From Epinephelus fuscoguttatus (Eukaryota; Chordata; Actinopteri; Perciformes; Serranidae), in NCBI RefSeq assembly GCF_011397635.1, contig NC_064770.1, positions 26,305,603 to 26,369,602 on the forward strand: 64,000 bases of DNA. The letters run 5' to 3'. The translations under genes and the position numbers were made by a program. The notes under the pieces were generated by a model, which made no database searches, was not told the origin of the DNA, and saw nothing but the letters and a program-made list of their open reading frames with translations. Positions 15,001 to 29,479 of this stretch are shown here, piece by piece (within the stretch, counting starts at the first letter, position 1; each line of letters starts with the position of its first letter).

Positions 15001-18000
15001 ATAAGCCTTCAGTCATAACATATTCAGAGCATATATTCAGCCTGTGGCAAAGATGATGCAGGCAACCACCCTCAGCACTCCCTGAATGTCATATAGAATC
15101 AGCATATTAAACCAAGCATTACCCTAACTTAACATTTTCTGGTTTTATTTGTTATTGTTTGAGACAATGCAAAGAGAGCCCGTCTTACCTGTCCAAACCA
15201 GCCGTTGCCGATCTCCTGGATATAACTCAGACTGTGACGTGCTACCTGAAAGCCTGCAGATCCCTCTGTGAAATCAAACACAAAACAATGTTAATTAAGA
15301 CTGTACTGATGAAGAAGTGAAAAGGTCACATCTGTTGCTCATAACTGGTGATTCTAAGAAAAGGTCCATCTAAACCTAGAGATTAATAAGATCAAGTGGT
15401 GCATGTTTCTTTAGATCCCAATCAGATATGTTCTCCTTGTGGAATGACCTGATTACTGTGTGCTCTATAAAAGGCACATGACACTAAGAGCTCAAAAAAT
15501 ACACCCATCTTCTATAAATTATTCTTAAATATGTAGTATCCAAAGGGCTCCATATTTAGGATTTTTAGCATTCTAAAAATAGACATGAAAAAGACAAGGA
15601 CAGAAGAAAACTCAGAGCACAGGAAGAAACTAGGACAGAAATCCAGCCATTCAAAGACACTGTCAATATGCCATTTGTAAGTCTATGTATGTATAGTACA
15701 TCTGTTGTTCATATTCTATTATAAAGTTTCTTAATTTTATTTTTAATTATGTCATTAAATTTTGGCACTGTTTTTAATTTTATGCACCAAGTCCTTGTTA
15801 AGTGCAATAAAACATTTCTGATTGTGATTCGGTGATACGTATGCATACGTTTGAAGTGATTAATTACGTTTTGACGCGCAGTATCAATCTGTTTGTGAGT
15901 GTGCATGTGTCAGACCTGTGATGCGGACAGGAGGTTGGAGGTGGGGGGGTCCAGGCAGGGCCACAGGGGACACAGCGAGGGTGTAAACCTCGGCTGGCGA
16001 CTGCATAGAAGGTGTGTCCTCTGCTGGTGGTGTGAAGTCGATCTCATCGTCAAAGTGGTCCTCGAACTCCTATAAGAAAAATCAAGACTGACTACAAACA
16101 CTATGCATGTTACTGCAGTGCATATCTTCCACAACAGAGCCTGAGTTCAGACACTGTCCATTACAATCCATCCCCGCTCCGTGTATTCATTAGGTGTGGC
16201 CATCACGGGAGCAGGTGGAGCTGTATCTGTCTGGCTACCTGCCCGCCAGGACTCTCACCTTGAAGTTGATCTCCCTTTCCTTGCAGCAGGTCACACAGTT
16301 CACTAGCAACACCACCAAGGCTACAAGCGCCGTCAGTGACACCGCCACGGACAGGTAGAGAGACACAGACGTGTCCCCTGTGCTCCCACCTGAAATGAGG
16401 AAAAGCAGACAGAAACTATGCTGAATTATTCAAATTCATAGCTGTGCTTCAAAATAAACTCAGTAGAGAATACAAGTTGGCATCTGAGAGCTTTGTTACA
16501 GGCATAAACATAAGCGTGTTTGACAGTAATACTGCACACCAGGGGTGTACTGGCTCCTCTCCTAAATCCACCCACAACAAAGGTACATTTAAGCTTGATA
16601 ACAAAAATAAAACTACAGTGTTCTTAATATGCAACTTCTAAAGCTCTCTTTCCAAAGCACCTCCGCTGCAGCATAACACTGTGCGAGACATACGATCATT
16701 TTGATGTATAAAATGTCAAAACAGTGATTATTTTCTAAGGTTTACAATTTCTGAAAACGTGGCGTGACAATTGTGACTCTCCAGACCAGACTACCCAACC
16801 TCCACCCGTCGTCAGCCATTCAGAGAGACAGTTGTGGGGTTTTCCACCGGCTGATAAGCAGCTGATGGTGCAGCAGTGGTGACAGCAGGTGTTAGTCTGC
16901 GTCGGTGAGGATGCTGCTGGCCCAGCAGTTCGAGTGTCAGGGCTGACAGCAGCCTTGAGAACCCACCCACTGCGCTGCTCAGCTGCTCTCTCTGCACTGA
17001 TGCTGACCAACAGTCACGCGGCTGAGGCTTTCCATTTTAGCGCCAGCGATTTCCAATTTAGTGCAACATGTTTATTCTGGAGACTGCCTCACACACAAAA
17101 CACTAACTATCCAATTTATTCCAGCGCCTTTAGTTTATTCCTGTGCTATTACAGGAAATAAAGGTGAGCTGAAAGGGGCAGCAAAAACAAATTTACATGG
17201 CAATTATCAAACCAACCCAAAGACACTGCAGCCATGTCTTAAAAATATGTTCTCCCTGGATTGAAAGCCCACAAAGATGATCACGTGCACCGACTAAGTG
17301 TTTAAATCGTGCGTAATTCTGACAAAAGCTCAACCTTTAGTTGGCCGTAAGTGTGAGCCTGTCATCGTGTTCTTCCACCACATGTCCGCCTCGTCTTCTC
17401 ATGTCCCAAATGTTACTGCTCATTTCTAACTTCTCATTTGAAAGGTGCGAGTGCTGGCCACTTTTGTCCGTCATAGTCACCGCTGTAGGTGAGTAAACGG
17501 TCAGAAGACATTCAAGTCAAACCTTTCCACATGCAGCTCACGTGTATTTTTGTGGATGTCCCCAGAAGAGATCTGAATCTCTGAATCCAGGTGCACAATT
17601 TGACTTGTGTTGTAATTTCACTATGTCGTATCACACTGTAATGAGTAAACATAATCTCGGCCCTCTGCATCATACCTTCGGGATGTGTGTGTGTGAGTGA
17701 GTGTGCTGAGAGAACAGCGCAAATTTGTGCCCACATTTCTCCCTCCTGTGTTTATTCTGTCTCCCACTGGTTGTAGCTTGTCAGGTACATCCTGTCTGCT
17801 AGAGGGGAGAATCAACACCTACTGAGTCTCCTTCTGCTGAACTACAAATTCCTGACAGATGAAGGCGGGCGCTGAATCCATCCACACTACAAACCCTCTT
17901 CTAGTTGGTTTCACATCAGTACATGAAGGATTAAGCAAACAGAGTGCATTATAAACAGTCAACCTTCAGGAATAAATTGAACCCCAGATTAAGGATAGTA

Positions 18001-21000
18001 TGTCTACAGTCAAAAGTAATATGTCTTAGCCCTAGATGGGCTCAGTTGAAAAATAATGTACATTTCAGTGTGGATGGTGCAAGCACAGCTTCTCTACATG
18101 GTGGCAAATGAATGCTTGGACAGTCTGGTCCTGCAATGTTACAAAAAAAACAACCTAATTTTCTGTCGTCTCCAAATCTCTTTGAATAGCTTATCCCACG
18201 ATACATGTGTCATCATTAATCTGTATTTATATTTAGATTGGTAGAGGATTTAACAAGCAGAAAATTATGAGCTGATCAATGCTCTCAGTGCAGCAGCACA
18301 GGAATTACTGCTATTCTGAGATAACCTTTTTGATAAATTTCATACGAATGCAGATATCAGAAGAAATAGAAAGTCGACTGAGTGTCAGCGTGAATATCTA
18401 AACTGTGTGCTCTGCCTTATTGAAACCTGGCGAGTAGGAAGCGAGGAGAGAAACTGGGTTGTGTCTGTCACACTCGTAAGCAGGTGATGGCTGAAATGCA
18501 TAATGTTGTTGTTTGCTGAAGAAAAACAGATTTAGTTATTTTTCTGTGCATCATTTTGGCATTTTCAGATCTCGAAAACAGTCTGAAAGCTTGTGTGGGT
18601 GCATGTTGTTTGTACATGTAAACAATGCTTTTAGACTTATCCTTATGGACCTGGCCTAAACCAACGACCATACCATTGTTAAGGCTGACAAAATGGCACC
18701 TTCAGCCAAACCCTCGCCCCAAAGTTCTCATGTAGAAGTGAATTAATCAATCTTGCGTCAAGTCCTACCTTCCCCCGATTCATAAATAAATCATTCCCGT
18801 GAAATTTACCAGAGGTAAGAACTGAACAACAGTCAGAGCAGTGATCGCACTCCCAGTCAGGTCTGGTCTGATGGAGCAGTTGCGCATCCAGACAGCACAG
18901 CCCATCAGATAGCAGATGAGATGAGCAGCAAACACTTTACCTCCCTGGGGGGCATTAGATATGATCCAGAGTGTCAGCCATGATTGAGATTCATTTCATG
19001 TCTACCACAGCAGTGCGGTAAGCGATCACCTCCAAAAATAGACAGGGTTGCTCAATCTGGTCTCTTCACTTGGGATCAAAATAAGATCACAACATTAGAT
19101 CATCCTCAGTCAGCGACACCGCAGGTATGTTGGCCTTTAGGAAAAGTAAAAGCAGATATAGTGTGATGCAAAACAGCCACTCTAATACACTGTTGCTCTA
19201 CTTATTTCTAAGTGGTGGCTGTTTCCAGAGGGTTACTTCAACAAAATCTCTCCTCCATGCGAACGATTGCGATAGAGAAACGCTGTCTGTGCTAAAATAT
19301 TGATGAGAAGGGGAATTAAAGATTAAATGGGTCCATCGTCAGGATGCAGGCCCAGCGGATGGAGCTCTAACTGTAGATGTGTACTTACAGCTGTTATTCC
19401 CACCTTGTAATTTATCACTGACATCAGAGGGGAAGTAATGGGCCTTATTAAGTCTTAGATGGTCTACTGAAGGTTGTACTCGGTTAATCTGGAAGATGCT
19501 TTCCCTTGAATTTCAACCATGTTTGCCCAGTTAAAGGGTTTTCTGGGAGAGAACAGTTGGATGTTGCATGCTGTAAAACCCTCTGAGGCAAAATGTGATT
19601 TGTGATGTTAGGCTTTATGGATGAAACTGGAATTAAATTATTATTACTACAGCCCTTTAAAGGATGCTTTGTGGACTATAATGAACTTTGACTTGACCTG
19701 ACTAATCTGCAAAGCACTTTGGGTTGCCTTTGAGTATGAAATGTGCTACATAAATAAATTTGCCTTGCCTTTGTGGTGTAGTTGTAAGCGGAGGGAGCAG
19801 GAGGAGAACTGAGAGCTGACGCAGCCCGACCTAATCGACCGAATCTGCTTTACATGCCTCAATCAGGACCACAGACTACACAATATTTTACATTACAACA
19901 AGTGACACATCAGCAGCATAAGGAGAGTAAAATAAATGCAAGGAGCAAGCCAGAGGAATTAATGTTGTCTGGAGGGAAGGAACAACGTCAGAATAGGTGA
20001 ACAAAGGCGACGAACAATGTGGCGTGCCAGAAACACCACTGGGCAATTTCCTCCTGCCAGATCTTCAGTGTGAGTCACAGGCAGTAGTTTAACACACATT
20101 AAAACTGAGTCAAATTTACATATAAACCTCTATTTGGACATTTGTTAGTTAAACTGGTGAGGTGCAGACCTACAGGCACAGTTTACAGTTTAGGTAAACA
20201 TCAACCCTCCATAAACATAAACGTTTACAGCAGGAAGGAATATCTGCTGCATGCATTACTGTACTGTCACCATGTCACGCAACAGCCCGCTCCCGCCTCC
20301 ACTACACCCTGATGCGTACCACTATAGCCTCATACTAAGACAAGGAAACCCCTGACTTCAGCCTTTCACGATGCTATGCAGAGGAGGGACTGAAAAACAG
20401 AAGACATACTTCGCCTGAGTTTAAGTTATTTTCTAAAATCGCACATCCATCAGATTAAAAAAACATTATCAAACAGATACCATGTAGACTGATCCTGGCG
20501 TAAGACCATCCGCTTATGAAACACATATGTTTCATAATTCTAGACTGGCAAGAATTTCGAGTATGATGAATCAGAGTGAACTAATAATGAACCAAAACTT
20601 AAGCCCTGTTATAGTCAGATCCAAAATATGTCACATGTGCCTATTTTTCACAAAACACTTCCTCCATCTCCAATTTATAAATTACAAAACTAGTATCTGT
20701 CATTGGCAGGAGTAATCGTTCACAGAAAATCCCAATTGGCTTTAATAAAGCTTAACTTCCCAAGAATCCTGTGAAAAACATTTGGCTGTAACTGCAGGCA
20801 GCTTTTTGATACAAAAAAAGCCTCGTTGTCTGTTTCAGCGGAGCAACAGGGTTCCAAGGCAGTGCAGGACTCCCAGTGAGGCTGCAGCAGCAGTCAGATA
20901 AAAAAAACAGGAGCTGGGTCACGGCAGCCCTACATGGGATCAGTTCTCCTCGGTTAGGCCTTATCTGAGTCATGGGTTCATATTATGACTTGGCAGGCCC

Positions 21001-23622
21001 CGCCAAATGACTCAACTGGTTTTTGGGACCAATACGGCAGGGAGCTGCCAGGTCTTATTTCGGTTCCACTGCATATTTCAGTAGGCATTCACGCAGAGGA
21101 GGAGCTGACCCATTTTTGCAGATTTCACCCACCAGTGTGCACAACAGTGGATGTCTGCACTTTCAGTTACATACAGGATGAGGGATGGCATTGTCTGGCT
21201 GACATGTTTGGGTTCTGCTAAGATTTGTCTGGCTGCTTCGATAGGAAGCACTGAGCTCCATCGATCAAATGAAGAGCAATACTTAGGCCGCTTGTAGGGA
21301 TCCGTATTAGCAAGACTGTGTTCTGTTATTTTCAATTATAAATTAGCAATATTTTAACTGTTAAAACACACTGTTTATAGACTGGTCAACAGTGCAAGTG
21401 TTGTAAAATCAGCATCCTCTGCAGCCTAGAGCCTGGAGTAGTAATGTAATGTACATCCATCTGGACTGATATGTTGATTCAATGATCGATGATCCAATAC
21501 TTTTGATGTGAAGTGAAAACATAGATACATATCCTCTCTTTGAGATACGCCTCATTTTGAAATTACCATGGCAAACTGTGTCACCGTTTCCATCCCAGCG
21601 CACCTCCTTCCTAACATTCAATCAATGCTACCGTGCTAGTGCCAAGCACATCATGTCAAGCTCCCAGGAAAATGACAATGACGAAATTTACTGACACCGT
21701 CTCATATCAATCAAAGGCCCCTGAATTAAATCAAATCAAACCTGTATCATGGCAGACTTTGTGATATCAGCAAATATCGTATCATTGTCCAAAGACTTTA
21801 CATAATATATTGTCGTGTTGAAACTCGTGATTTACACTTCTAGCATGGTTATGGAGGGTTAAGGCCAATGTCCACTTTGACGAACAGCCCAGACATGCCA
21901 CTATCACCTGGCTGTTACTACAGTTAAAACATTGACACTTCCCTTGAAGCTTACCCATCTACCTCTACCAGTGTTTGATGTAAACACAGCACACCTCGCT
22001 TAGAGACAGGCTTCGCAAGTGACTTTCCAGTTCTTGATCTTATACATATGACCTCGCCTGCAACTCATAACTGAAAAGAAAAACAGTATAACTGCACATC
22101 TGTACGAACTGGAAAAATGAAGACTGGTTAAGTGGAGCAAAGAGCAGATTGCACTGTAATAAAAGCATAAAATGCATGCTCATATTGCCACATGACTCTC
22201 CTGTATGCTGGATTATGATAAGCAAACAACCCTGTTGCTAATCATTGACTGGCGGTGATAAGATTGGAATGTGTTACGGTTACACATTACCGATCCCTAC
22301 AGGATATTCATATCTGCATCTCTCACAAGGAAGCAGGTTGACTGAGCCTCTTGCATGAAAGAGCTGCAAAAAAACGAAAACTCCGAAACAATTTCCTTGT
22401 CTCTTTGCGGATGTATGGCATCCACAACATTACTGGTGTATCAAGAAGTGATATTATCACTCCAGATATTATCACTCCAGATATTATCAAGAAGTGATAA
22501 TATCTGGAGTTGGTTCATCTCCTTCAATTGGTGTGACATTTATGAATGAGTGAACATTGAGGTGAAATCAGTGAGAAGCTGTCACCAAATGTTTTATCAT
22601 CTTTACCTCATACATGACTCAAATGATCACATGATCCTCCAATTCATCCAGTTACAGAACAGTAATCTGGCATGTCGCACAGCCTGCCAAGTAAAACAGC
22701 TAGAATTGAATAGTTTTCACACTTCTCTCATTTCTGTTAATCTTAACACTGGCAAAAGATGGCAAACATTTTCCTGCCATAAAAACATTTTCATTCATTC
22801 TAAAACAATCAGATGATCACACCCATGGCTAATTCTGTGATGTCAGCAGTGTGAGGCCACTATTGTCCTCATAAAAGACGTTATTCAAGGTTCACTTCAA
22901 AACCAAAAAGCAGTGTTTCCATGCTGGTAGGCCAACATCCAGTCTATTGTCCCATAAACGCAGTTAAATGTCAATGACTGGACCAACCCCACTGACAGAT
23001 TAACATCTGTGTACCTGCAGTTACATTAGACTGTATTATATTAACTCAGACACATCCCTGCTACCTTGAGGCTGATTGATTTGCGTTAAATATCAATCAG
23101 ACATAACCCAGACTGGTTAATAAGTATTTTCTGAGTTTTCTTAGAGGAAGAGTGTATGGTTTCTGTTTACCTGTTTGCTGTTAGCAGAGTCGTGACGATG
23201 ATATGCTGTTACTGTAAGCATTATTTAAAGATTCATCAGTCCATATATGCTAGACAGAATAAACTACCATTTCAAATATGATATTAAACAAACACTAGTT
23301 GAAATATCCATATACAATGATAACAGTCTTTATTGGTTAGCATCAAATGCAGCCAGGTTGTTGTGTTGTTAGCCTTTAGCTGCTGATTAGCACCCACCCC
23401 AAACAGCAAATACGAGCTAACAGAAACATCTGCTAGCTAAGCAGCTGGATAGACAGGAGTTGTAGTGGACAAACAAACAGTCTCTTATCTGTGTATCAGC
23501 TTACAATCAGCTGTCTCACCTGATGTGTGAGGATACTGAAGAGGGGCACCTTCAGACAGCCAAAACGCCGACAGGAAAATCCCACTGGCCAGCAACAAAA
23601 CATATCCATGGCGGCTCTCCAT
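56..23622 (-). CDS. lmtk2: LMTK2, lemur tyrosine kinase 2 (13 exons, last few codons outside the window)
   Basis: Seen: coding exons, in transcript order, at 23520-23622, 16259-16389, 15916-16069, 15189-15265, 14629-14747, 14228-14315, 8693-8823, 6097-6181, 4564-4685, 3805-3954, 620-3674, 391-523 and 56-307. Together they give about 1,533 codons in one open frame, close to the roughly 1,500 residues of the mammalian protein. The order is: N-terminal hydrophobic stretch (about residues 7-22), second membrane segment (about 42-66), acidic linker, kinase domain (about 141-412; glycine loop GNGWFG near 149-154, VVVK lysine near 173, HSD near 267-269, DYG near 287-289), then a long acidic, Ser-rich tail in one 3-kb exon. 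The tail ends with SVSF (about 1391-1394), an RVxF-like PP1-docking motif, and then [11 protein letters not shown]. Known: LMTK2 is an endomembrane kinase that binds PP1, inhibitor-2 and myosin VI. Inferred: identity over LMTK1/3 rests on the C-terminus and synteny. The donor after exon 13 is GC, not GT. Confidence 0.93.
6182..8692. other. LMTK2 intron, no recognised content
   Basis: AT-rich intron between the catalytic-loop exon and the exon before it. I see no coding exon, RNA gene or clear repeat. The short reading frames here have no recognisable domains. Confidence 0.6.
9740..9765. repeat. (CA)13 microsatellite in an LMTK2 intron
   Basis: Uninterrupted alternating CA tract within the 5.4-kb intron 8824-14227. 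Confidence 0.95.
10880..11212 (+). mobile_element. Truncated hAT-like non-autonomous DNA transposon remnant
   Basis: The right edge reads CATATCGCCCAGCCCTAG, the typical terminal sequence of a fish hAT-type family whose ends read CAGGGCTGGGCGATAT. The interior, with its run of short ATATC motifs, agrees with my memory of that family. I see no matching left terminus, so it appears truncated on the left. It lies in an LMTK2 intron. The family assignment is from memory. Confidence 0.5.
11213..11282. repeat. Perfect 20-bp inverted repeat with 30-bp spacer
   Basis: Arms at 11213-11232 and 11263-11282 are exact reverse complements; the left arm begins GCAGCAACAG. They directly abut the hAT-like terminus at 11212. 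This may be a tiny foldback element or the ends of another short transposon. Confidence 0.75.
13064..13180 (-). repeat. Interspersed repeat family R2, reverse copy
   Basis: Ends with GGGGTGAACTGTCCCTTTAA and contains GAGTGCCTTCTAGTTCCATT. Its reverse complement matches 48712-48840 over most of its length. Probably a non-autonomous DNA transposon common in spiny-rayed fishes. Terminal repeats were not resolved. Confidence 0.6.
19640..19770 (+). mobile_element. LINE/SINE 3' tail fragment
   Basis: Contains the motif series GCAAAGCACTTTGGGTTGCC, GTGCTACATAAATAAAT and a TTGCC-rich tail. This is the conserved 3' end shared by L2/RTE-type LINEs and the SINEs that use them in fishes. No reading frame remains. 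It lies inside LMTK2 intron 1. Confidence 0.6.
22474..22510. repeat. Perfect 16-bp stem hairpin with 5-bp loop
   Basis: Arms 22474-22489 (ACTCCAGATATTATCA) and 22495-22510 are exact reverse complements around the loop AGAAG. The left arm is preceded by a direct repeat of the same 16-mer, making a local palindrome and tandem cluster from about 22441. Confidence 0.85.
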
Positions 23623-23639
23623 CCTCCTAGCTTAGCTAA

Positions 23640-24150
23640 CAAAATGTTAGCTACTCGGAATCGTCGTCCTAAACAATAAATGGCTGATTTGATACTAAAT
23701 AGCGTGTTTCAATCATTGATAATCACATTAACGTCAGCGTAGGCTACATAAACAAGCATTTTTTCGGTCTGTTTAACGTTAGCTACTCACTGTTAGCCGG
23801 CTAACTAGCTTCAGCTAGCATGTAAATGCTAACAGTTTCAGCTGACGACAGCAAACAGCGCTACGAAATGTAGTGTCCCGTTGTCCATGGAGACAAAAGG
23901 AGCGATCACCTTTCACGGCCTATCATATTCGCTGTATGTACCTTAGTGTTATTTAAAAGAACACAGCTAAAGGAAATTAATCAATAGCCCTGACTATCAT
24001 GAAACACCTCCCCTCCAGAGCGCCATGTTCCTGTATAACGTCACATCACGGAGTGAGGCGTAAATCCTCAAATGATTGACACGTTATCGAGCCAATCGCA
24101 GCGGAGAATGCCCTCGCGTTTTGCGCGCAGAGCCAATCAGCTTCGAGCTT
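23640..24150 (-). promoter_or_regulatory. Likely LMTK2 5'UTR and TATA-less promoter
   Basis: The stretch just upstream of the LMTK2 ATG is richer in CpG than its surroundings. It holds two CCAAT boxes (24092-24096 and 24133-24137, in inverted orientation relative to LMTK2) and a CRE-like AACGTCAC near 24038. No TATA box is evident at a useful distance. This looks like a housekeeping-type CpG promoter. The transcription start cannot be fixed from sequence alone. Confidence 0.5.
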
Positions 24151-25230
24151 TATTATCAGTCACGTAAATCCAGTGCTTTGTATCAAAGCTGAAGAAAGCT
24201 TTTTACATCTAGTCACTTGCCAACCATGTGAGGCGCGTAACGCTGGTTTGGAAAGATGACCTGTCTGTAATAAATGTTTATTTTTGGATTTACGGCCAAC
24301 CATAAACTGCCAAGCGACATTTAATAGGTGGACAGGGTAATTTGACTGGTGCTCTATTGCTGGCACGAGCCTGGATATTGTTTTATTTTCTGTCTTGTGA
24401 TATCACATGAATATAGCTGGGTGTAAGATTTACAGGGACACTTTATATCTCCTATTAGTGAATACTCATAGCTAAACAAACAAAATCATATTCTTCCTAT
24501 CCCAATTTTTCATCCTATTTTTTTCCACAACAGCCACAAAGACAGGAAAGATGGTCTTGAACAGACAAGTTGTTATATATCACAGACAGCCATACCTCTA
24601 TGTACCTGTACGTTTCAAGCCAAAGAACATGATAATTGATTGAGGTGTGAAAAAATCTTTAAATAAAGAATATATCACCAGATTTAATTATTGCAATGCT
24701 CTGCTTGTTAACAAGACAAACTCACATATCCCCCCTTTGTTATATATAGCTTAGACTCACAACAAGAGAGCTGCATGTACATGTGTGTGTAATGCATTTT
24801 TTTTAAGATTACCAGACATAATTAATAGTAAAATTAAGCACACATGGCTGATTGATAATAATCACATTTATCTTATGGACTGAGTTCACCTACATCTTTG
24901 TTTTATATAATTATTCCTTATTAATATTAATATGACCATAGTAACAGCTTAGTTTTTGTAGCAGTAAAAGCAGAAAGGTTAAGATAAATCAAATGCAAAA
25001 ATCTGCACTAAATTATATTTATATCTGTCAAATTGGGGTAGTAATATTTTTACTGTATTTTTTCTTGTGCCTGCAAGTTTGCACAACAAAATGAGTGAGA
25101 AAATTATCTGCTCTGATTAACTGATGAAGGAGGAGGAGGCATTCTGTGGCGTGGGGGAAATCTCCCTGGGTTTGAGGACAGATACGTCAGGTTGCTTCTT
25201 GCACTCTGGATCACGAAGCTGCAAGAGCGT
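24150..25230. other. Spacer between LMTK2 and parvalbumin copy 1
   Basis: AT-rich intergenic stretch between the divergently oriented LMTK2 promoter and the first parvalbumin gene. I see no gene, RNA or clear repeat in it. Confidence 0.55.
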
Positions 25231-25240
25231 GTTGGTGGCT

Positions 25241-25315
25241 TTTAAGCACAAAGCAAGGGAAGCAGAGATCTGCGCATCACAGGCTACAGACAGTGCAAAC
25301 CTCACCCGAAGCACG
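25241..25315 (+). promoter_or_regulatory. Tentative core promoter and 5'UTR exon of parvalbumin copy 1
   Basis: A weak TATA-like TTTAAG at 25241-25246 precedes a putative non-coding exon that ends at 25315 before GTGAGT. Unlike copies 2 to 4, no MEF2-like site is evident about 100 bp upstream. The start site is inferred by analogy only. Confidence 0.4.
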
Positions 25316-25853
25316 GTGAGTACCAAGCCTTTTTGCAAATTCATGTGCACGGCAGTGTTTGTGTGAGGATAGCTGGCAGTTGTGTGTGTGTTTTGTGCCT
25401 TAAAGCATCTCAGTTCTTTTGCTTTCAACGAGGGGCGAATAAAAATTAAGATGCTCAAGTCCATGTTTGTGTTTGCTCCTTCAAGTTGCAGCAACTTTCA
25501 TTTTGTGATCATGAGGGAATTCTCATATGATTTAGACCATGTCATATGATGAAATATATCTGTTTATTTCACTGAGATAATTTGCATCTTTTGTTAATCT
25601 AGTTGAACTTGACAGGTCAAAATGGCAAAGCCCCACTGATTAAAGATACCACTCAGCACCTTGTTTTTCGACAGTGCTGCTTTACCTGAAGACACCCCAC
25701 AGAGAACTAATAATGCTAAATATATCCACAAGTTTTAATCTGACAGAGACTGTTATCTGACAGCAGAAAACACCTGCACCACTTTCATTTACTGTCACTT
25801 TGCATTTCCTCTGTGCATGTGTGTTTGCACCCCTCAGGCAGCTACAGAGGACC

Positions 25854-27657
<1,804 letters not shown>

Positions 27658-27899
27658 AGAGAAGAAGCATCTTTGACCGTGACTGTCTTTCCCTATTTTA
27701 AGATAAAGGATTTCTTAGGGGAATCCTGGTTTTCCAGATTGTTTGATGCAAAGACCAGAAACCTTGGATATTCTCTACCTGCCTGCTGCTCTCCCTGTTA
27801 ATGTGATACAGTAATGCGTAAGATGTTTGGTGGACAGAAGTTGGAAATTAGTTGTGTGTGTGTTTAATCAAACGGGTACCTGGAATGGGTTAATAAATG

Positions 27900-28200
27900 T
27901 GTTGGAGATGGGCTACCACTGTGTGCTGGGCTTTTTTTTTGTCTGTCTGTAACGGACGATACATTAAGTGTCCCATATAGGCTTCAACATTTCATTAACA
28001 CACCCTGTAGAGGCATCCAATACATCTTTAAGAAAAGTTAGAGATGACTAACAAGATTAGCGTATGGTAAATTATTAGAGACTAAATCACGCAGCATAAA
28101 ATGACAAATACCATTCGACAGCTTTAATCCTAAAATATTTAAGATAACATAAGCTGAGTGCCTATAGACTTAGCCATACACTACTTCTCTCATGTCACTG
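27900..28200. other. Spacer downstream of parvalbumin copy 1, nothing recognised
   Basis: Unremarkable AT-rich sequence after the copy 1 polyadenylation signal and before the minisatellite-bearing element. Confidence 0.5.
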
Positions 28201-28204
28201 ACAC

Positions 28205-29472
28205 CATGGATGGATTAGTGAACAGCCCTACCAGGCACAAGCTCATGGGCCTTAAGTGTCAGAGCCCCCCTGGCCTTCACCAGAAGAAATGTCACTTGAA
28301 GAAACACGTTGCGACCTCGAGAGACTCAAAATGACCACAATGAGGCACAAAATGACTACAAAGATACGAAAAACAACTGCAAAGAGACACAAAGTGACTA
28401 ACAAAGACAAGTTCAGGGGGGAAACAACCACAATGAGACACAAAATGGCTACTTAGAGATACAAAACAACCACAAAGAGACTCAAAATTACCATTTAGAG
28501 ATGCAAAACACCTATGAAGAGCCTTGAAATATGCATACAAAAAGTGAAAAGCAACTACAAATAGACTCAAACTGACCATTTAGAGACACAAGAAAACTAC
28601 ATAAAGTGAAAAGCAACTGCAAAGACACTCAAAATGACCACTTAGAGACACAAAACAACGACAGAGATGTAAACGACGACAAAGAGACTCAAAATGACCC
28701 CTTAGAGATGCAAAACAACAATACAGAGACGCAAAATGACTACAAAGAATGCAAAGCAACTATGATGAGTCTTAAAATGTATACATAAAGTGAAAAGCAA
28801 CTATAAATAGACTCAAATGACCACTTAGAGACACAAAAAAAAACACAAAGACATGCAAACAACCACAAAGACACTCAAAATGGCCACTTCAAGACACAAA
28901 CAACTACAAAGAGATTTAAAGAACTACAAAGACACTCAAAATGACCACGTGTAGACACAAAACAACTACAAAGAGACATAAAGAACTACAAAGACACTCA
29001 AAATGACCACTGAGAGACACAAAACAACTACAAAGAGATGTAAACAACTACAAAGAGACTCAAAATGACCACTGAGAGACACATAACAACCACAAAGAGA
29101 TGTAAACAACTACAAAAAGGACTCAAAATAACTACTTAGAGACACATAACAACCACAGACGTAAGCAACTACAAAGAGACTCAAAATGACCACTAAGAGG
29201 CATAAAGCAGACACAAAGAGATGTAAACAACTACAAAGAGACTCAAAATGACCACTGAGAGGCATAAAACAGACACAAAGAGATGTAAACAACTACAAAG
29301 AGACTCGACATAACAACCACAGAGAGATTCTAACGACTACAAAGAGATACAAAACCACAACAAAAAGAGGCTAAACGTCTATAAAGTCTGTTTCTTGCTC
29401 CTGTGTATTACAACTGGTTTGGCCCTCTGCATGCCTGTGCCCAGGGGCCCATGGTCTCCTAATCCACCCATG
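28205..29472. mobile_element. Transposon-like element filled with a 21-bp-period minisatellite
   Basis: The ends are imperfect inverted repeats: CATGGATGGATTAG at 28205-28218, against the reverse complement CATGGGTGGATTAG of 29459-29472 (one mismatch). The flanking octamers ACTGACAC and ACTAAAAC agree at 6 of 8 positions, like an eroded 8-bp target duplication as left by hAT elements. The interior is almost entirely a degenerate tandem repeat. No transposase frame is present, so it would be non-autonomous. Confidence 0.6.
28290..29370. repeat. Minisatellite, about 21-bp units with a 62-63-bp higher-order period
   Basis: About 1.1 kb of degenerate units such as ACAACTACAAAGAGACTCAA, AATGACCACTGAGAGACACA and ACAACTACAAAGAGATGTAA. 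Because the unit is close to a multiple of three, it leaves short open frames in several phases. These are Lys/Asn/Thr-rich repeats with no start context and are not genes. Units become more regular toward the right half. Confidence 0.9.
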
Positions 29473-29479
29473 ACTAAAA

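Larger units (their letters stand above)
16390..23519. other. Large first intron of LMTK2
   Basis: A 7.1-kb intron separates the signal/TM1 exon from the TM2 exon. I recognise a LINE/SINE-type tail at 19,640-19,770 and an inverted repeat near 22,474. Around 21,730-21,830 there are short ATATCG-like motifs that may be another eroded hAT piece. No exon or RNA gene is supported in the rest. Confidence 0.5.

Noticed and set aside
28256-29292. Short Lys/Asn/Thr-rich or Leu/Ser/Cys-rich open frames, and a CRISPR-like look of regularly spaced units
   Set aside because: The unit is about 21 bp, a multiple of three, so open frames are expected. Repeats are degenerate with no distinct spacers, and the genome is a vertebrate's.
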